In this document: one piece after another, positions 1 through 6,442 of the stretch | How positions within the stretch are numbered: the stretch's first letter is position 1 | How the letters are laid out: every line of letters starts with the position of its first letter | Source: Desulfuromonadales bacterium | Lineage (GTDB): Bacteria > Desulfobacterota > Desulfuromonadia > Geobacterales > Pseudopelobacteraceae | DNA: 10,084 nt | Reading direction: 5' to 3' | NCBI GenBank assembly: GCA_015688915.1 | Contig: JAATGX010000113.1 | Location: forward strand, 1-10,084 | The notes under the pieces: generated by a model | What the model was told of the DNA's origin: nothing | Database searches by the model: none | The model's input: only the letters and a program-made list of their open reading frames with translations | Position numbers and translations under genes: made by a program

Positions 1-1696
1 GGTACGTCAGGCTGTTCAGCCTGGTCTCTCCGGCTCTGATGGTGGAATTGAATGCCAGATGGTTCGGGGTACCGGCCGGTTTACGGACAGCTCCCGGGAA
101 GGTGTAGGCCGCCTGTTTCAGCTCCCAGTCGCCGCTCAACCGGTAGGCCGAGTAATGGCCGCCGCCGTTCAGGACGAGGCTAGAATTGCCGCCGAACTCC
201 AGCTTCGATGCCCCGGCTATCCGTGCCAGCCAGGCAACTTCCGGGCCGCGGGGGGTTATCTCCATGCGTATCGGATAATCGGATGTCTTGTCGGTATTGT
301 ATTCCGTGATGGAACCTTGCAGCTTGAACGGGGATGTGCCGAACATGCCGGTCATGCCGATCAGGTTGAAGTTCTTTCCCTTCAGTTCGATGACGCCCTT
401 GATGGTGTTGAAGGCCGGTGCCTTGGGGCCATAGCTGAGAACGGCCTTTTCCACCGGTCCCCGGATCAGGAGGGTGTTGCTGTTGTCACCCCGTTCCATG
501 TGGGCGATCTGGCTGACGCGACCATCCAGAACACCGGTGTCCAGCTTGAAAATCCCCGATTTGATCTTGTGTTCGATATAATCAGAGGTGTCCGTGGGAA
601 TAATGCCGTAGGGGACATAGGTCCTGACATCCTCATAGCGGAAGGTGGCCGGGGTGGATGCCCTGGCTACGATACGCGGATCCTTGCCTGCGTAGTCATG
701 CACCTGGAGGCTTCCCTTGATCCTGAACCCATCGGTGCCCAGTTCCAGCGAGGGGATGTCCAGCAGTGCGCCGGTGAGCTTCATGGTGTAGTCGATCTGG
801 AGCGAGCGGGGGGCAACGGTGGCATGAAAGACGGTCGGCCAGGTCACGGCGGCCCCGTTGGCGCGGAACCTGCCCTTTGCCGCAAACTCGCGCGCTTTTC
901 CCTTGAAGCTGGTGGCAAGGTCGAATCGGCCCCCCGGGTTTGCGAAGGGGATGAACCGTCCGTAGTAGGGCCAGAACCGGCCCGCATCGACCTGCTTGAT
1001 GTCCGTGTCGGCGTTCAGTTCCGTTTCCATGAGGGATACGGCTCCCGACGGTAGTTTCGCCGTTCCGGACAGGGAGATGGAGCCTGCCGCGCCCGATGGG
1101 GCCGGCAGTTCGCAGGACAGTTTGAAGCTTCCCTTATGTCCGGCTGAAAGATTGTCCAGAGACAGGTGCAGGTTTGTGACGTCAGCCGTGAACCCCGTCT
1201 GCGCGACGTTCATGTCGCGCCAGTGCAGGATGCCCTTCCTGACCAGCACTTTTTTCAGTTTTATCGGGAGCGCTCCGGGCCGCGCCTGGAGCAGGTCGTC
1301 GATATTGAGCTTGCCGTCGCTGGTGCGGATCAGTTGCGCCTCCGCTCCCTCAAGGCTGATCTCCCGCAGTACGATCCGTTTGTTCAGCAGGGGGAGGAGG
1401 GCCAGATGTACGGTGATTCGCTCGGCGGCAAGGAAGGTGCTGCCGCCGTCCGGTTCTTTGACCACAACGGTATCGAACACGAACGAAGGCCCCGGATCCA
1501 TGGAAAACTCACCGCGGCTGAAGCTGACCGTGCGGTTGAGCGACTTTTGCAGGCTCGCCACGATCTCGTCCCGATAGGCATTTACATCCAGCAGACGCGG
1601 CAGGAAGAACGCGAGCCCGATTACGATGGCGCCCAGAAACAGGAATATCAGGCCGGAGAGTTTGATATAGGTCTGTTTTGGCTTGGGGACCTTCAT
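1..1696 (-). CDS. AsmA family protein, partial (C-terminus beyond left edge)
   Basis: The minus-strand frame starts at the ATG at 1696-1694 and stays open for 565 codons to the window edge, so the stop lies outside. The N-terminus is basic (MKVPKPKQ), followed by one membrane helix at about residues 13-32. Then comes the AsmA signature FFLPRLLDVNAYRDEI and the pattern of short beta-strand repeats typical of the family. A late segment (VRKPAGTPNHLAFNSTIRAG) resembles the C-terminal AsmA-like region. AsmA/TamB-like proteins are anchored in the inner membrane, span the periplasm, and are implicated in phospholipid transport and outer-membrane biogenesis; the exact role here is inferred. The start ATG overlaps the stop of the upstream CorC-type gene (ATGA), so translation is probably coupled. 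No independent promoter is apparent. Family confidence is high, specific function low. Confidence 0.85.
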   Translation of the reverse strand, partial: MKVPKPKQTYIKLSGLIFLFLGAIVIGLAFFLPRLLDVNAYRDEIVASLQKSLNRTVSFSRGEFSMDPGPSFVFDTVVVKEPDGGSTFLAAERITVHLALLPLLNKRIVLREISLEGAEAQLIRTSDGKLNIDDLLQARPGALPIKLKKVLVRKGILHWRDMNVAQTGFTADVTNLHLSLDNLSAGHKGSFKLSCELPAPSGAAGSISLSGTAKLPSGAVSLMETELNADTDIKQVDAGRFWPYYGRFIPFANPGGRFDLATSFKGKAREFAAKGRFRANGAAVTWPTVFHATVAPRSLQIDYTMKLTGALLDIPSLELGTDGFRIKGSLQVHDYAGKDPRIVARASTPATFRYEDVRTYVPYGIIPTDTSDYIEHKIKSGIFKLDTGVLDGRVSQIAHMERGDNSNTLLIRGPVEKAVLSYGPKAPAFNTIKGVIELKGKNFNLIGMTGMFGTSPFKLQGSITEYNTDKTSDYPIRMEITPRGPEVAWLARIAGASKLEFGGNSSLVLNGGGHYSAYRLSGDWELKQAAYTFPGAVRKPAGTPNHLAFNSTIRAGETRLNSLTY

Positions 1697-2997
1697 GCCT
1701 TCTCCGGGACAATGCGTACCCTGAGGATGGAGGTATGCGTGACTTCATCGCAGATGAAACGGTATTCGCGCCACCGGATGCTCTCGCCGCGGACGGGAAA
1801 GCGTCCGAGTTCGTGCAGGATCAGGCCGGCCACGGTGTCGAAGGGAGGATCGTCCTCCAGTTTGACGTCGATGATCTCGGCCATGTCGAAGACCGACAGG
1901 AGTCCATCCACCAGCAGGGTGCCGTCCGGCAGGTGCTGAATATCTCCCGTCTCTCCTATGTCGTGCTCGTCCCGGATCTCACCCACCAGCTCTTCGAGCA
2001 AATCCTCCGTGGTGACCAGGCCGCTCAGGCCGCCGTATTCATCCACCACGATGGCCATCTGGTTGCGGCTCCCCTGCATCTCCTTCAGCAGATCGTTGAC
2101 CTTCTTGCCCTCCGGGACAAAGACCGGCGGCAGCATGATGGCCACCAGGTCCAGGGGGCGCCCGGCCACCAGTTGGCTCAGCAGGTCCTTGCCGTGCACC
2201 ACGCCGGCGATATCCTCGATGCTGCCGCGGTAGACCGGATAGCGGGAATACATGTTGTCCAGCACCGTGGCGACCACGGCGTCGCGGGGCGCGGCCAGAT
2301 CCAGGCCGACAATGCGGGTGCGGGGCACCATGACCTCGCGGACACAGGTATGGGTGAACTCGAAGACGTTACGGATGTATTCCTGTTCGGTTTCGCTGAA
2401 CACGCCGCTTTCATGCCCTTCGTCAACGATGTGCTGCACCTCTTCACGCGTGATGAACGCCTCCCGGTCGCCGCCGCTGATGCCGATCAGCCTCATCACC
2501 GCCTTGCTGGAAATGGTCAGGAATCCCACCGCCAGGGTGCCGATACGCGACAGGACATTGATCGGACGGGCGATCCGCAACGCAATGGTGTCGGCGTACT
2601 GCAGGCCGATCGCCTTGGGCACCAGTTCGCCCAGGATGAGCAGCAGATAGGAGATGATGGCGACCATGGTCGTGGCCGCCGCCGGTTCGGCGGCGTGACG
2701 CAGAAAGTCGTTGTCGAGGTGCTGCAACCAGGGGCGCAGGTGGTCCACGGCGATAATGCCGGCGATGGTGGACGCCGTTGTGCCGGTCACGGTCACCCCG
2801 ATCTGGATCAGGGCCAGCAGGCGGTGCGGGTCATCCTGGAGCTCCTCGATGATGCGCGCCCGTTCGTCACCTTCGGCCACGAGCTGCGCGATACGGCTCT
2901 TGCGCATCGAGATGATGGCGAATTCGGAACAGGCGAAAAAACCGTTCACTATGATCATCAGGGCAATGACCAGTATTTCCAGTATGATGGTATCCAC
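1693..2997 (-). CDS. CNNM/CBS-domain CorC/HlyC-family membrane protein
   Basis: This 434-residue protein has the full architecture of the CorC/HlyC (CNNM, DUF21) family. The N-terminal transmembrane domain spans about residues 1-190, with hydrophobic segments near 4-25, 58-85, 105-135 and 148-168 and the motif NGFFACSEFAI. A CBS pair follows at about 205-335 (EVMVPRTRIVGLD, then IVVDEYGGLSGLVTTEDLLE). The C-terminal CorC_HlyC domain spans about 350-430 (LPDGTLLVDG ... DTVAGLILHELGRFPVRGE). Characterised family members export or regulate Mg2+/Co2+ in the inner membrane; the older 'hemolysin' label is misleading. The start is a GTG at 2997, preceded by GGAGG at 3002-3006 with short spacing (4 nt). 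It is the first gene of a unit with the AsmA gene, overlapping it by 4 bp. The substrate is inferred from family only. Confidence 0.9.
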   Translation of the reverse strand: MDTIILEILVIALMIIVNGFFACSEFAIISMRKSRIAQLVAEGDERARIIEELQDDPHRLLALIQIGVTVTGTTASTIAGIIAVDHLRPWLQHLDNDFLRHAAEPAAATTMVAIISYLLLILGELVPKAIGLQYADTIALRIARPINVLSRIGTLAVGFLTISSKAVMRLIGISGGDREAFITREEVQHIVDEGHESGVFSETEQEYIRNVFEFTHTCVREVMVPRTRIVGLDLAAPRDAVVATVLDNMYSRYPVYRGSIEDIAGVVHGKDLLSQLVAGRPLDLVAIMLPPVFVPEGKKVNDLLKEMQGSRNQMAIVVDEYGGLSGLVTTEDLLEELVGEIRDEHDIGETGDIQHLPDGTLLVDGLLSVFDMAEIIDVKLEDDPPFDTVAGLILHELGRFPVRGESIRWREYRFICDEVTHTSILRVRIVPEKA

Positions 2998-3021
2998 GAA
3001 TCCTCCAACCTAAATGGCCTC

Positions 3022-3050
3022 ATTTTCTCCTCTGAGCAGGTGATTGTCAA
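3022..3050 (-). promoter_or_regulatory. Sigma70-like promoter for the CorC-AsmA unit
   Basis: On the minus strand a perfect -35 TTGACA (3050-3045) is followed after exactly 17 bp by GAAAAT (3027-3022), which matches the -10 consensus at four of six positions. The predicted start site near 3015 leaves a leader of about 18 nt that contains the GGAGG before the GTG start. It lies downstream of the rplI terminator, so it can drive the two-gene unit independently. Confidence 0.6.
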
Positions 3051-3139
3051 CCGTGAGATACGATACCCATCATTTCGTAGCCGAATTGTAACGGTGACGG
3101 GCGTGGGCGATGGGGCCTCGGCGAGGCAGGGGAGTACCG

Positions 3140-3182
3140 AAAACGGAAAGAGCCCGCCGGGATTGCCGGCGGGCTCTTTCCG
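3140..3182 (-). terminator. Rho-independent terminator of the rpsF-rplI operon
   Basis: The arms at 3144-3160 and 3166-3182 are perfect reverse complements (17 bp) around a 5-nt loop (3161-3165). On the minus strand the hairpin is followed by TTTT (3143-3140). It lies 24 bp past the rplI stop codon, so it closes the ribosomal operon. The outer, A/T-richer part of the stem reads CTCTTTCCG then TTTT on the minus strand, as in many GC-rich terminators. Confidence 0.85.
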
Positions 3183-3205
3183 CTGCCACAGGTGTGGCGC
3201 GGTGA

Positions 3206-3649
3206 TCAGGATGCTTTGACGCTTACCTTGATGGCTGCCGTTACTTCGGGGCCAACCTTGACCGAGACGGTGTAGTCGCCCAGTTGCTTGATCGGCTCGA
3301 CCAGTATGATCGTCTTGCGGTCGATCTCGAAGCCCTTGTCCTTGAGGAAGGCCGCGATTTCCATGTTGGTGACGGAACCGAAGAGCTTGCCTTCCTCGCC
3401 CGCCTGGTGCGTCAACTCGATTGCGAGTGCCTCAAGCTTGGCCGCCAGAGCCTTGGCGGCCTCCGTGACCTTGTCCTTCTTGTAGGCCAGTTGGCGCAGG
3501 GCATGATCAAGGGCCTTGGCATTCTTCTCGGTGGCCTCGATAGCCAGCCCTTTGGGGAGCAGGTAGTTGCGCGCATAGCCCGGAGCTACCTTGACGATGT
3601 CGCCGATGTGGCCGAGTGTTTCGATGTTTTCCTTCAGGATGACCTTCAT
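3206..3649 (-). CDS. rplI: 50S ribosomal protein L9
   Basis: The 147-residue product has the usual length and both domains of bacterial L9. The N-terminal rRNA-binding domain is diagnostic: MKVILKENIETLGHIGDIV, then VAPGYARNYLLPKGLA, with the Gly/Tyr/Arg/Asn block that contacts 23S rRNA. A lysine/alanine-rich central helix follows at about 42-75, then the C-terminal domain (EEGKLFGSVTNMEIAAFLK). L9 binds at the base of the L1 stalk and helps maintain reading-frame fidelity. The ATG at 3649 has AGGAG about 7 nt upstream. It is the last gene of the rpsF-rpsR-DUF2232-rplI operon, 24 bp after the DUF2232 stop and directly before the strong terminator. Nothing looks unusual. Confidence 0.98.
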   Translation of the reverse strand: MKVILKENIETLGHIGDIVKVAPGYARNYLLPKGLAIEATEKNAKALDHALRQLAYKKDKVTEAAKALAAKLEALAIELTHQAGEEGKLFGSVTNMEIAAFLKDKGFEIDRKTIILVEPIKQLGDYTVSVKVGPEVTAAIKVSVKAS

Positions 3650-3673
3650 GTTACTCTCCTTTCAAGCCTGATT

Positions 3674-4633
3674 TTACAGGTTTTCCCGTTTTCTGGGGGT
3701 ACGGAAGTCACCCCATAGGTCAAATATGCCGAATGCCGCTACCACTGCCGCGAGATAGGGTTGAAATACCAGCATCAGGAACAGCATCGTCCGCAGCACG
3801 CCGACAAAGGCCTGCCGGGCAATAATGGTCAGGATGGCCGCCAGACCCTGCAAAAAGTAGAGTACCGTGACGACCACGAGCACATTCAGGGCAGGGGTGG
3901 TGATAATCGGGGTGCCCGCCAGCATGGCGAATCCGGCCGCGATCAGCAGCCATATCAGGGGGTCCCGGTTCCTGAAATCGTTAAAAGTGCCGATGTTCAG
4001 CTCAAGCCCCATACGGCCGGCGGAGCGCTTGATCAGTGCCAGGTTGACGCTGGTCGTCGCGATCAGCAGAATGGTCAGCAGGGCCGGATAGATCCTGTTG
4101 ACCACGGCGCCAACCATGGCCATGGACTGTTTGATCAGGGCAAGATCATCACCCTTGATGCCGGCGTTTTCGTAGATGGCGACGGTCTGTGCTATGCCGG
4201 CGTTGATCTCTTCTGTTGCCAGCACATGGATGTTCTGCCCGCTGTTGATGCCATATGCCAGTGCCGCGAGGGCAATGACAACGAGATTGAGGGCCGTGGT
4301 CCAGGTGATGGTCCTGGCCGCCCCATAGCCCTTGACGAGCAATTCAGGCACCATCAGGGCGATCACGCCGCATTGCAGCAGGTAAAGCGCACCTACCTGA
4401 ATACCAAATCCGGCAACCAGCAGGGTCGTGGTCCCGAGCGTGATGATGACCGCCGTTCCCAGGCCGTGCCGCAAACGGAAAAAAGCCGCCGGAAAGGGCG
4501 CCAGCAGGCCCGAGAAGAAGCCTGCCAGCGGAATGACCATATAGGCGGCAAACAGTATGAACGAAATGCCCGCGCCGAGAGCGGCGGCGCCGAGCTGCCG
4601 GGCAACGGCGCGGGTCTGTTGATTAAAGCGCAT
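3674..4633 (-). CDS. DUF2232 (YybS-like) polytopic membrane protein
   Basis: The 319-residue product is very hydrophobic, with about eight membrane segments. Examples near the N-terminus are GAGISFILFAAYMVIPLAGFF and TAVIITLGTTTLLVAGFGI, and near the C-terminus LIWLLIAAGFAMLAG and VLVVVTVLYFLQGLAAI. A hydrophilic loop lies in the middle (about 150-180). Sequence style and its position between rpsR and rplI fit the DUF2232/YybS family, which has no established function; ECF-transporter S-component-like folds have been suggested for related families. I start it at the ATG at 4633, 11 bp after the rpsR stop. An open frame continues 72 codons upstream, but that part only shadows rpsR. No Shine-Dalgarno precedes the ATG (CTGCCGGCCGC), so reinitiation after rpsR is likely. 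Family call moderately sure, role unknown. Confidence 0.8.
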   Translation of the reverse strand: MRFNQQTRAVARQLGAAALGAGISFILFAAYMVIPLAGFFSGLLAPFPAAFFRLRHGLGTAVIITLGTTTLLVAGFGIQVGALYLLQCGVIALMVPELLVKGYGAARTITWTTALNLVVIALAALAYGINSGQNIHVLATEEINAGIAQTVAIYENAGIKGDDLALIKQSMAMVGAVVNRIYPALLTILLIATTSVNLALIKRSAGRMGLELNIGTFNDFRNRDPLIWLLIAAGFAMLAGTPIITTPALNVLVVVTVLYFLQGLAAILTIIARQAFVGVLRTMLFLMLVFQPYLAAVVAAFGIFDLWGDFRTPRKRENL

Positions 4634-4644
4634 GCGGCCGGCAG

Positions 4645-4938
4645 TTAGGGGAGCACATGGTTCGAGGCGACGGGCAGGAGCGCCAGATTGCGGGCGCGCT
4701 TGATGGCCTCGGTAATCTCCCTCTGATGCCTGGAGCAGTTTCCGGAGATGCGGCGGGGAACGATCTTGCCGCGCTCGGAGATGAAATAGCGGAGCGTGCG
4801 GGGCTCCTTGTAGTCGATGGTCAGGTTTTTCTCGGCGCAGAAACGGCATACCTTCCTGCGTTGAAAGGGACGCTTTTTGCGGGGGCCACCCGGGCCGCTC
4901 GCGGGTCTCTGATAGCTCGTGGGTCTTTCGTCAGCCAT
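4645..4938 (-). CDS. rpsR: 30S ribosomal protein S18
   Basis: The 97-residue product carries the S18 core: RRKVCRFCAEKNLTIDYK, then LRYFISERGKIVPRRISGN, then HQREITEAIKRARNLALLP. Cys31, Cys34, Cys68 and His71 form a plausible zinc site, making this the zinc-binding ('C+') version of S18. About 25 residues of Pro/Gly/Arg-rich N-terminal extension and a short C-terminal tail make it longer than the 75-residue E. coli protein, as is common in related bacteria. S18 pairs with S6 on the platform of the small subunit. The ATG at 4938 has GGAGG (4948-4952) 9 nt upstream. It follows rpsF by 19 bp and precedes the DUF2232 gene by 11 bp. Confidence 0.97.
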   Translation of the reverse strand: MADERPTSYQRPASGPGGPRKKRPFQRRKVCRFCAEKNLTIDYKEPRTLRYFISERGKIVPRRISGNCSRHQREITEAIKRARNLALLPVASNHVLP

Positions 4939-4957
4939 GATTCATATCCTCCAGGAA

Positions 4958-5365
4958 TTATTCGTTAGCCGTTTCGGCGGGGTTGGCGGCTGTCTCGACA
5001 GCCTCACCTGCTTCCGGTGCCTCGGCCGTTTCGGGCTCGGCCACGGGCGCTTTCTTCTCGGCAACAGGTTTCTCGGGCAGGTCGGTGATGTTGACGCTCT
5101 GGTACCTGAGCACTTTCTCGTCAAGCCTGAGACGGCGCTCCAGTTCGGCAATCAACTCCCGGCCGCCGTCGTAACGCAGGTACAGATAGCGTCCACGGGC
5201 GCATTTCCTGATGGGGTAGGCCAGTTTCCTGATACCCCAGTCTTCCAGCCGATTGAAGGCACCCTTGTAGGATGCGATCACGTCCTGGACCTTGTCGGCG
5301 ATGGCTTTGATCTCGTCTTCGCCCAGGTCCGGCTGGAGGATGTAAATCGTTTCGTACTTCCTCAT
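4958..5365 (-). CDS. rpsF: 30S ribosomal protein S6
   Basis: The 135-residue product begins MRKYETIYILQPDLGEDEI and contains the S6 core (IASYKGAFNRLEDWGIRKLA, YPIRKCARGRYLYLRYDG), ending near residue 97. A tail of about 38 residues, rich in Ala, Glu and Pro, follows and is probably disordered. S6 dimerises with S18 on 16S rRNA. The frame is open 13 codons further upstream, but the ATG at 5365 is preceded by a full AGGAGG (5375-5380) at 9 nt and matches the family start, so I use it. It is the first gene of the ribosomal operon. A GC-rich hairpin sits in its leader (5393-5412). RimK-type glutamate addition to the C-terminus, known for E. coli S6, cannot be judged here. Confidence 0.97.
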   Translation of the reverse strand: MRKYETIYILQPDLGEDEIKAIADKVQDVIASYKGAFNRLEDWGIRKLAYPIRKCARGRYLYLRYDGGRELIAELERRLRLDEKVLRYQSVNITDLPEKPVAEKKAPVAEPETAEAPEAGEAVETAANPAETANE

Positions 5366-5392
5366 GTTGTAATTCCTCCTCACGGTTTTCGA

Positions 5393-5412
5393 GCCCCGGT
5401 CCAACCCGGAGC
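5393..5412 (-). promoter_or_regulatory. rpsF leader hairpin, candidate S6:S18 autoregulatory site
   Basis: On the minus strand GCTCCGG (5412-5406) can pair with CCGGGGC (5399-5393), seven pairs including one G-U, around the loop GTTGGA. It lies in the untranslated leader 12 nt before the AGGAGG of rpsF. Many bacteria carry an S6:S18-binding RNA element with a conserved CCG in this position. The presence of CCG and the placement fit, but I cannot match the consensus structure in detail, so the regulatory role is inference. Confidence 0.4.
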
Positions 5413-5451
5413 AAGGAGATGCGACAGAAGCCGCTCTTTTAGAGAACAGCC

Positions 5452-5480
5452 TTTCTACTACACTTTTGAAAAGAGTGCAA
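5452..5480 (-). promoter_or_regulatory. Weak candidate promoter for rpsF operon
   Basis: On the minus strand TTGCAC (5480-5475), 17 bp, then TAGAAA (5457-5452). The match to sigma70 hexamers is three and four of six. It sits in the only non-coding stretch (5366-5490) between the DUF2156 stop and rpsF, where an operon promoter is expected, and would give a leader of about 80 nt that includes the hairpin. Readthrough from the DUF2156 gene is also possible, as no terminator is seen between them. Confidence 0.3.
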
Positions 5481-5490
5481 TAAGTTTATT

Positions 5491-6375
5491 TTACCGGGGG
5501 ATCGGCCGCGCCCGAAACTTCTTCACCAGTTCCACCGGATGGTAGGAGAGCTTGGCGTTGCGCAGCCCCGGCTCGCCCAGGTCCTGTTCCCTGTTGACAT
5601 AGCGGCAGTCGGTGAATAGCAGGCGGCTGAACTCGCGGTTGACGAGCTGTGACAGCCCCTCCATGAACGGGTCGGCCTTCTCGAAATGGCAGACGGCCGT
5701 CTCCCGGTTGAGACGCTCGCCGAGCGCAAAGGCTTTGACTTCTCCGCCCACGGTCACCACCACCCCCTCCAACCCCAGGTCAACGGCCGTGCTTATCGCC
5801 TCGGCGGTGGCTTCAAGTTCCAGGTCCAGGGACGCATTCTCCTCGTGCTCCGCCATCCTATACCAAGTGTCGAGCAGTTCCAGGCAACCGCAGCGGTGGT
5901 TCGGCTGAAAGACGTTGACTTCGAACGCGTGGCGGGCGGCAAAGTAATTGACGCGGTTCTTCTTCTTGTGAAACCGGTTGCCCGGCAGGGTGGCCAACTC
6001 CTCCCGCAGATAGAGGTAGTCGAAGGAACTCCGCTCTTCCGTCACCTCAAGCCCCGTCTCCGCCAGGTAGAGCTGCGCAAACGCCTCGTCCGCGCCATAA
6101 AGTTCCAGCCCATTATCGAACAGAACGTCGAGTGCCGCCGTCACATCCCCCCCCAGCGGCGGCAGCACATAGCGCCCGGCGTCATACCCCTTGCCCAGCA
6201 GCACCGTCGCATCCCCCACCAGCGTCAGATGATAGTCGTGGGCGCGCCGGAACAGGTACAGCCCGGCAAAGGTCAACTCCGAAATGCGGGGCTGGAGGTG
6301 TGTAAAGATGTCGTCCAGGGTCGGTTTGTCGCCGATTTCGAGCGGCCGTGTGGCTGGGTAGGGCGGAATTTCCAT
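5491..6375 (-). CDS. DUF2156 (phosphatidylglycerol lysyltransferase C-terminal-like) protein
   Basis: This 294-residue soluble protein has the DUF2156 fold, a tandem GNAT-like domain found as the cytosolic half of MprF lysyl-phosphatidylglycerol synthases. Supporting stretches are DDIFTHLQPRISELTFAGLY near the start, the basic block GNRFHKKKNRVNYF, then LGLEGVVVTVGGEVKAFALG, and near the end QLVNREFSRLLFTDCRYVNRE and LRNAKLSYHPVELVKKF. No membrane helices or flippase domain are present, so it is a stand-alone version whose acceptor is unknown. The frame opens at a TTG at 6387, but that codon lies inside the ribosome binding site TTGGAG. The ATG at 6375 has GGAG 6 nt upstream and is the better start. 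It diverges from the aminotransferase gene and ends 125 bp before rpsF. Confidence 0.82.
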   Translation of the reverse strand: MEIPPYPATRPLEIGDKPTLDDIFTHLQPRISELTFAGLYLFRRAHDYHLTLVGDATVLLGKGYDAGRYVLPPLGGDVTAALDVLFDNGLELYGADEAFAQLYLAETGLEVTEERSSFDYLYLREELATLPGNRFHKKKNRVNYFAARHAFEVNVFQPNHRCGCLELLDTWYRMAEHEENASLDLELEATAEAISTAVDLGLEGVVVTVGGEVKAFALGERLNRETAVCHFEKADPFMEGLSQLVNREFSRLLFTDCRYVNREQDLGEPGLRNAKLSYHPVELVKKFRARPIPR

Positions 6376-6403
6376 TGAGTTCTCCAAGATTCGTTTGTAT
6401 ATA
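6375..6403 (+). promoter_or_regulatory. Candidate promoter for the aminotransferase gene
   Basis: TTGAGT (6375-6380), 17 bp, then TATATA (6398-6403), each matching four of six consensus bases with ideal spacing. It lies in the 67-bp divergent spacer and overlaps the start codon of the DUF2156 gene. The AT-rich core GTATATATCC could also serve a minus-strand -10 (TATACA on the opposite strand), so the two genes may share one promoter region. Confidence 0.4.
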
Positions 6404-6442
6404 TCCTATCTATCAGAAAAAACAACACGGAGGAAACAGGGT

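Noticed and set aside
59..1054. 331-codon plus-strand open frame
   Set aside because: It is the exact complementary frame of the AsmA gene and has no domain or ribosome binding site.
3115..3127. GCCTC-GGC-GAGGC mini hairpin beside the rplI terminator
   Set aside because: Five base pairs in GC-rich DNA is expected by chance, and no function is suggested by its position.
1678..3219. 513-codon plus-strand open frame
   Set aside because: It is antisense to the CorC-type gene across its full length, has low-complexity His/Gln/Asp/Gly-rich content, matches no family, and runs through the promoter and terminator region. It is a GC-bias shadow.
4634..4849. 72-codon upstream extension of the DUF2232 gene
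   Set aside because: It only re-reads rpsR in another frame, with a basic, non-membrane composition unlike the rest of the protein.
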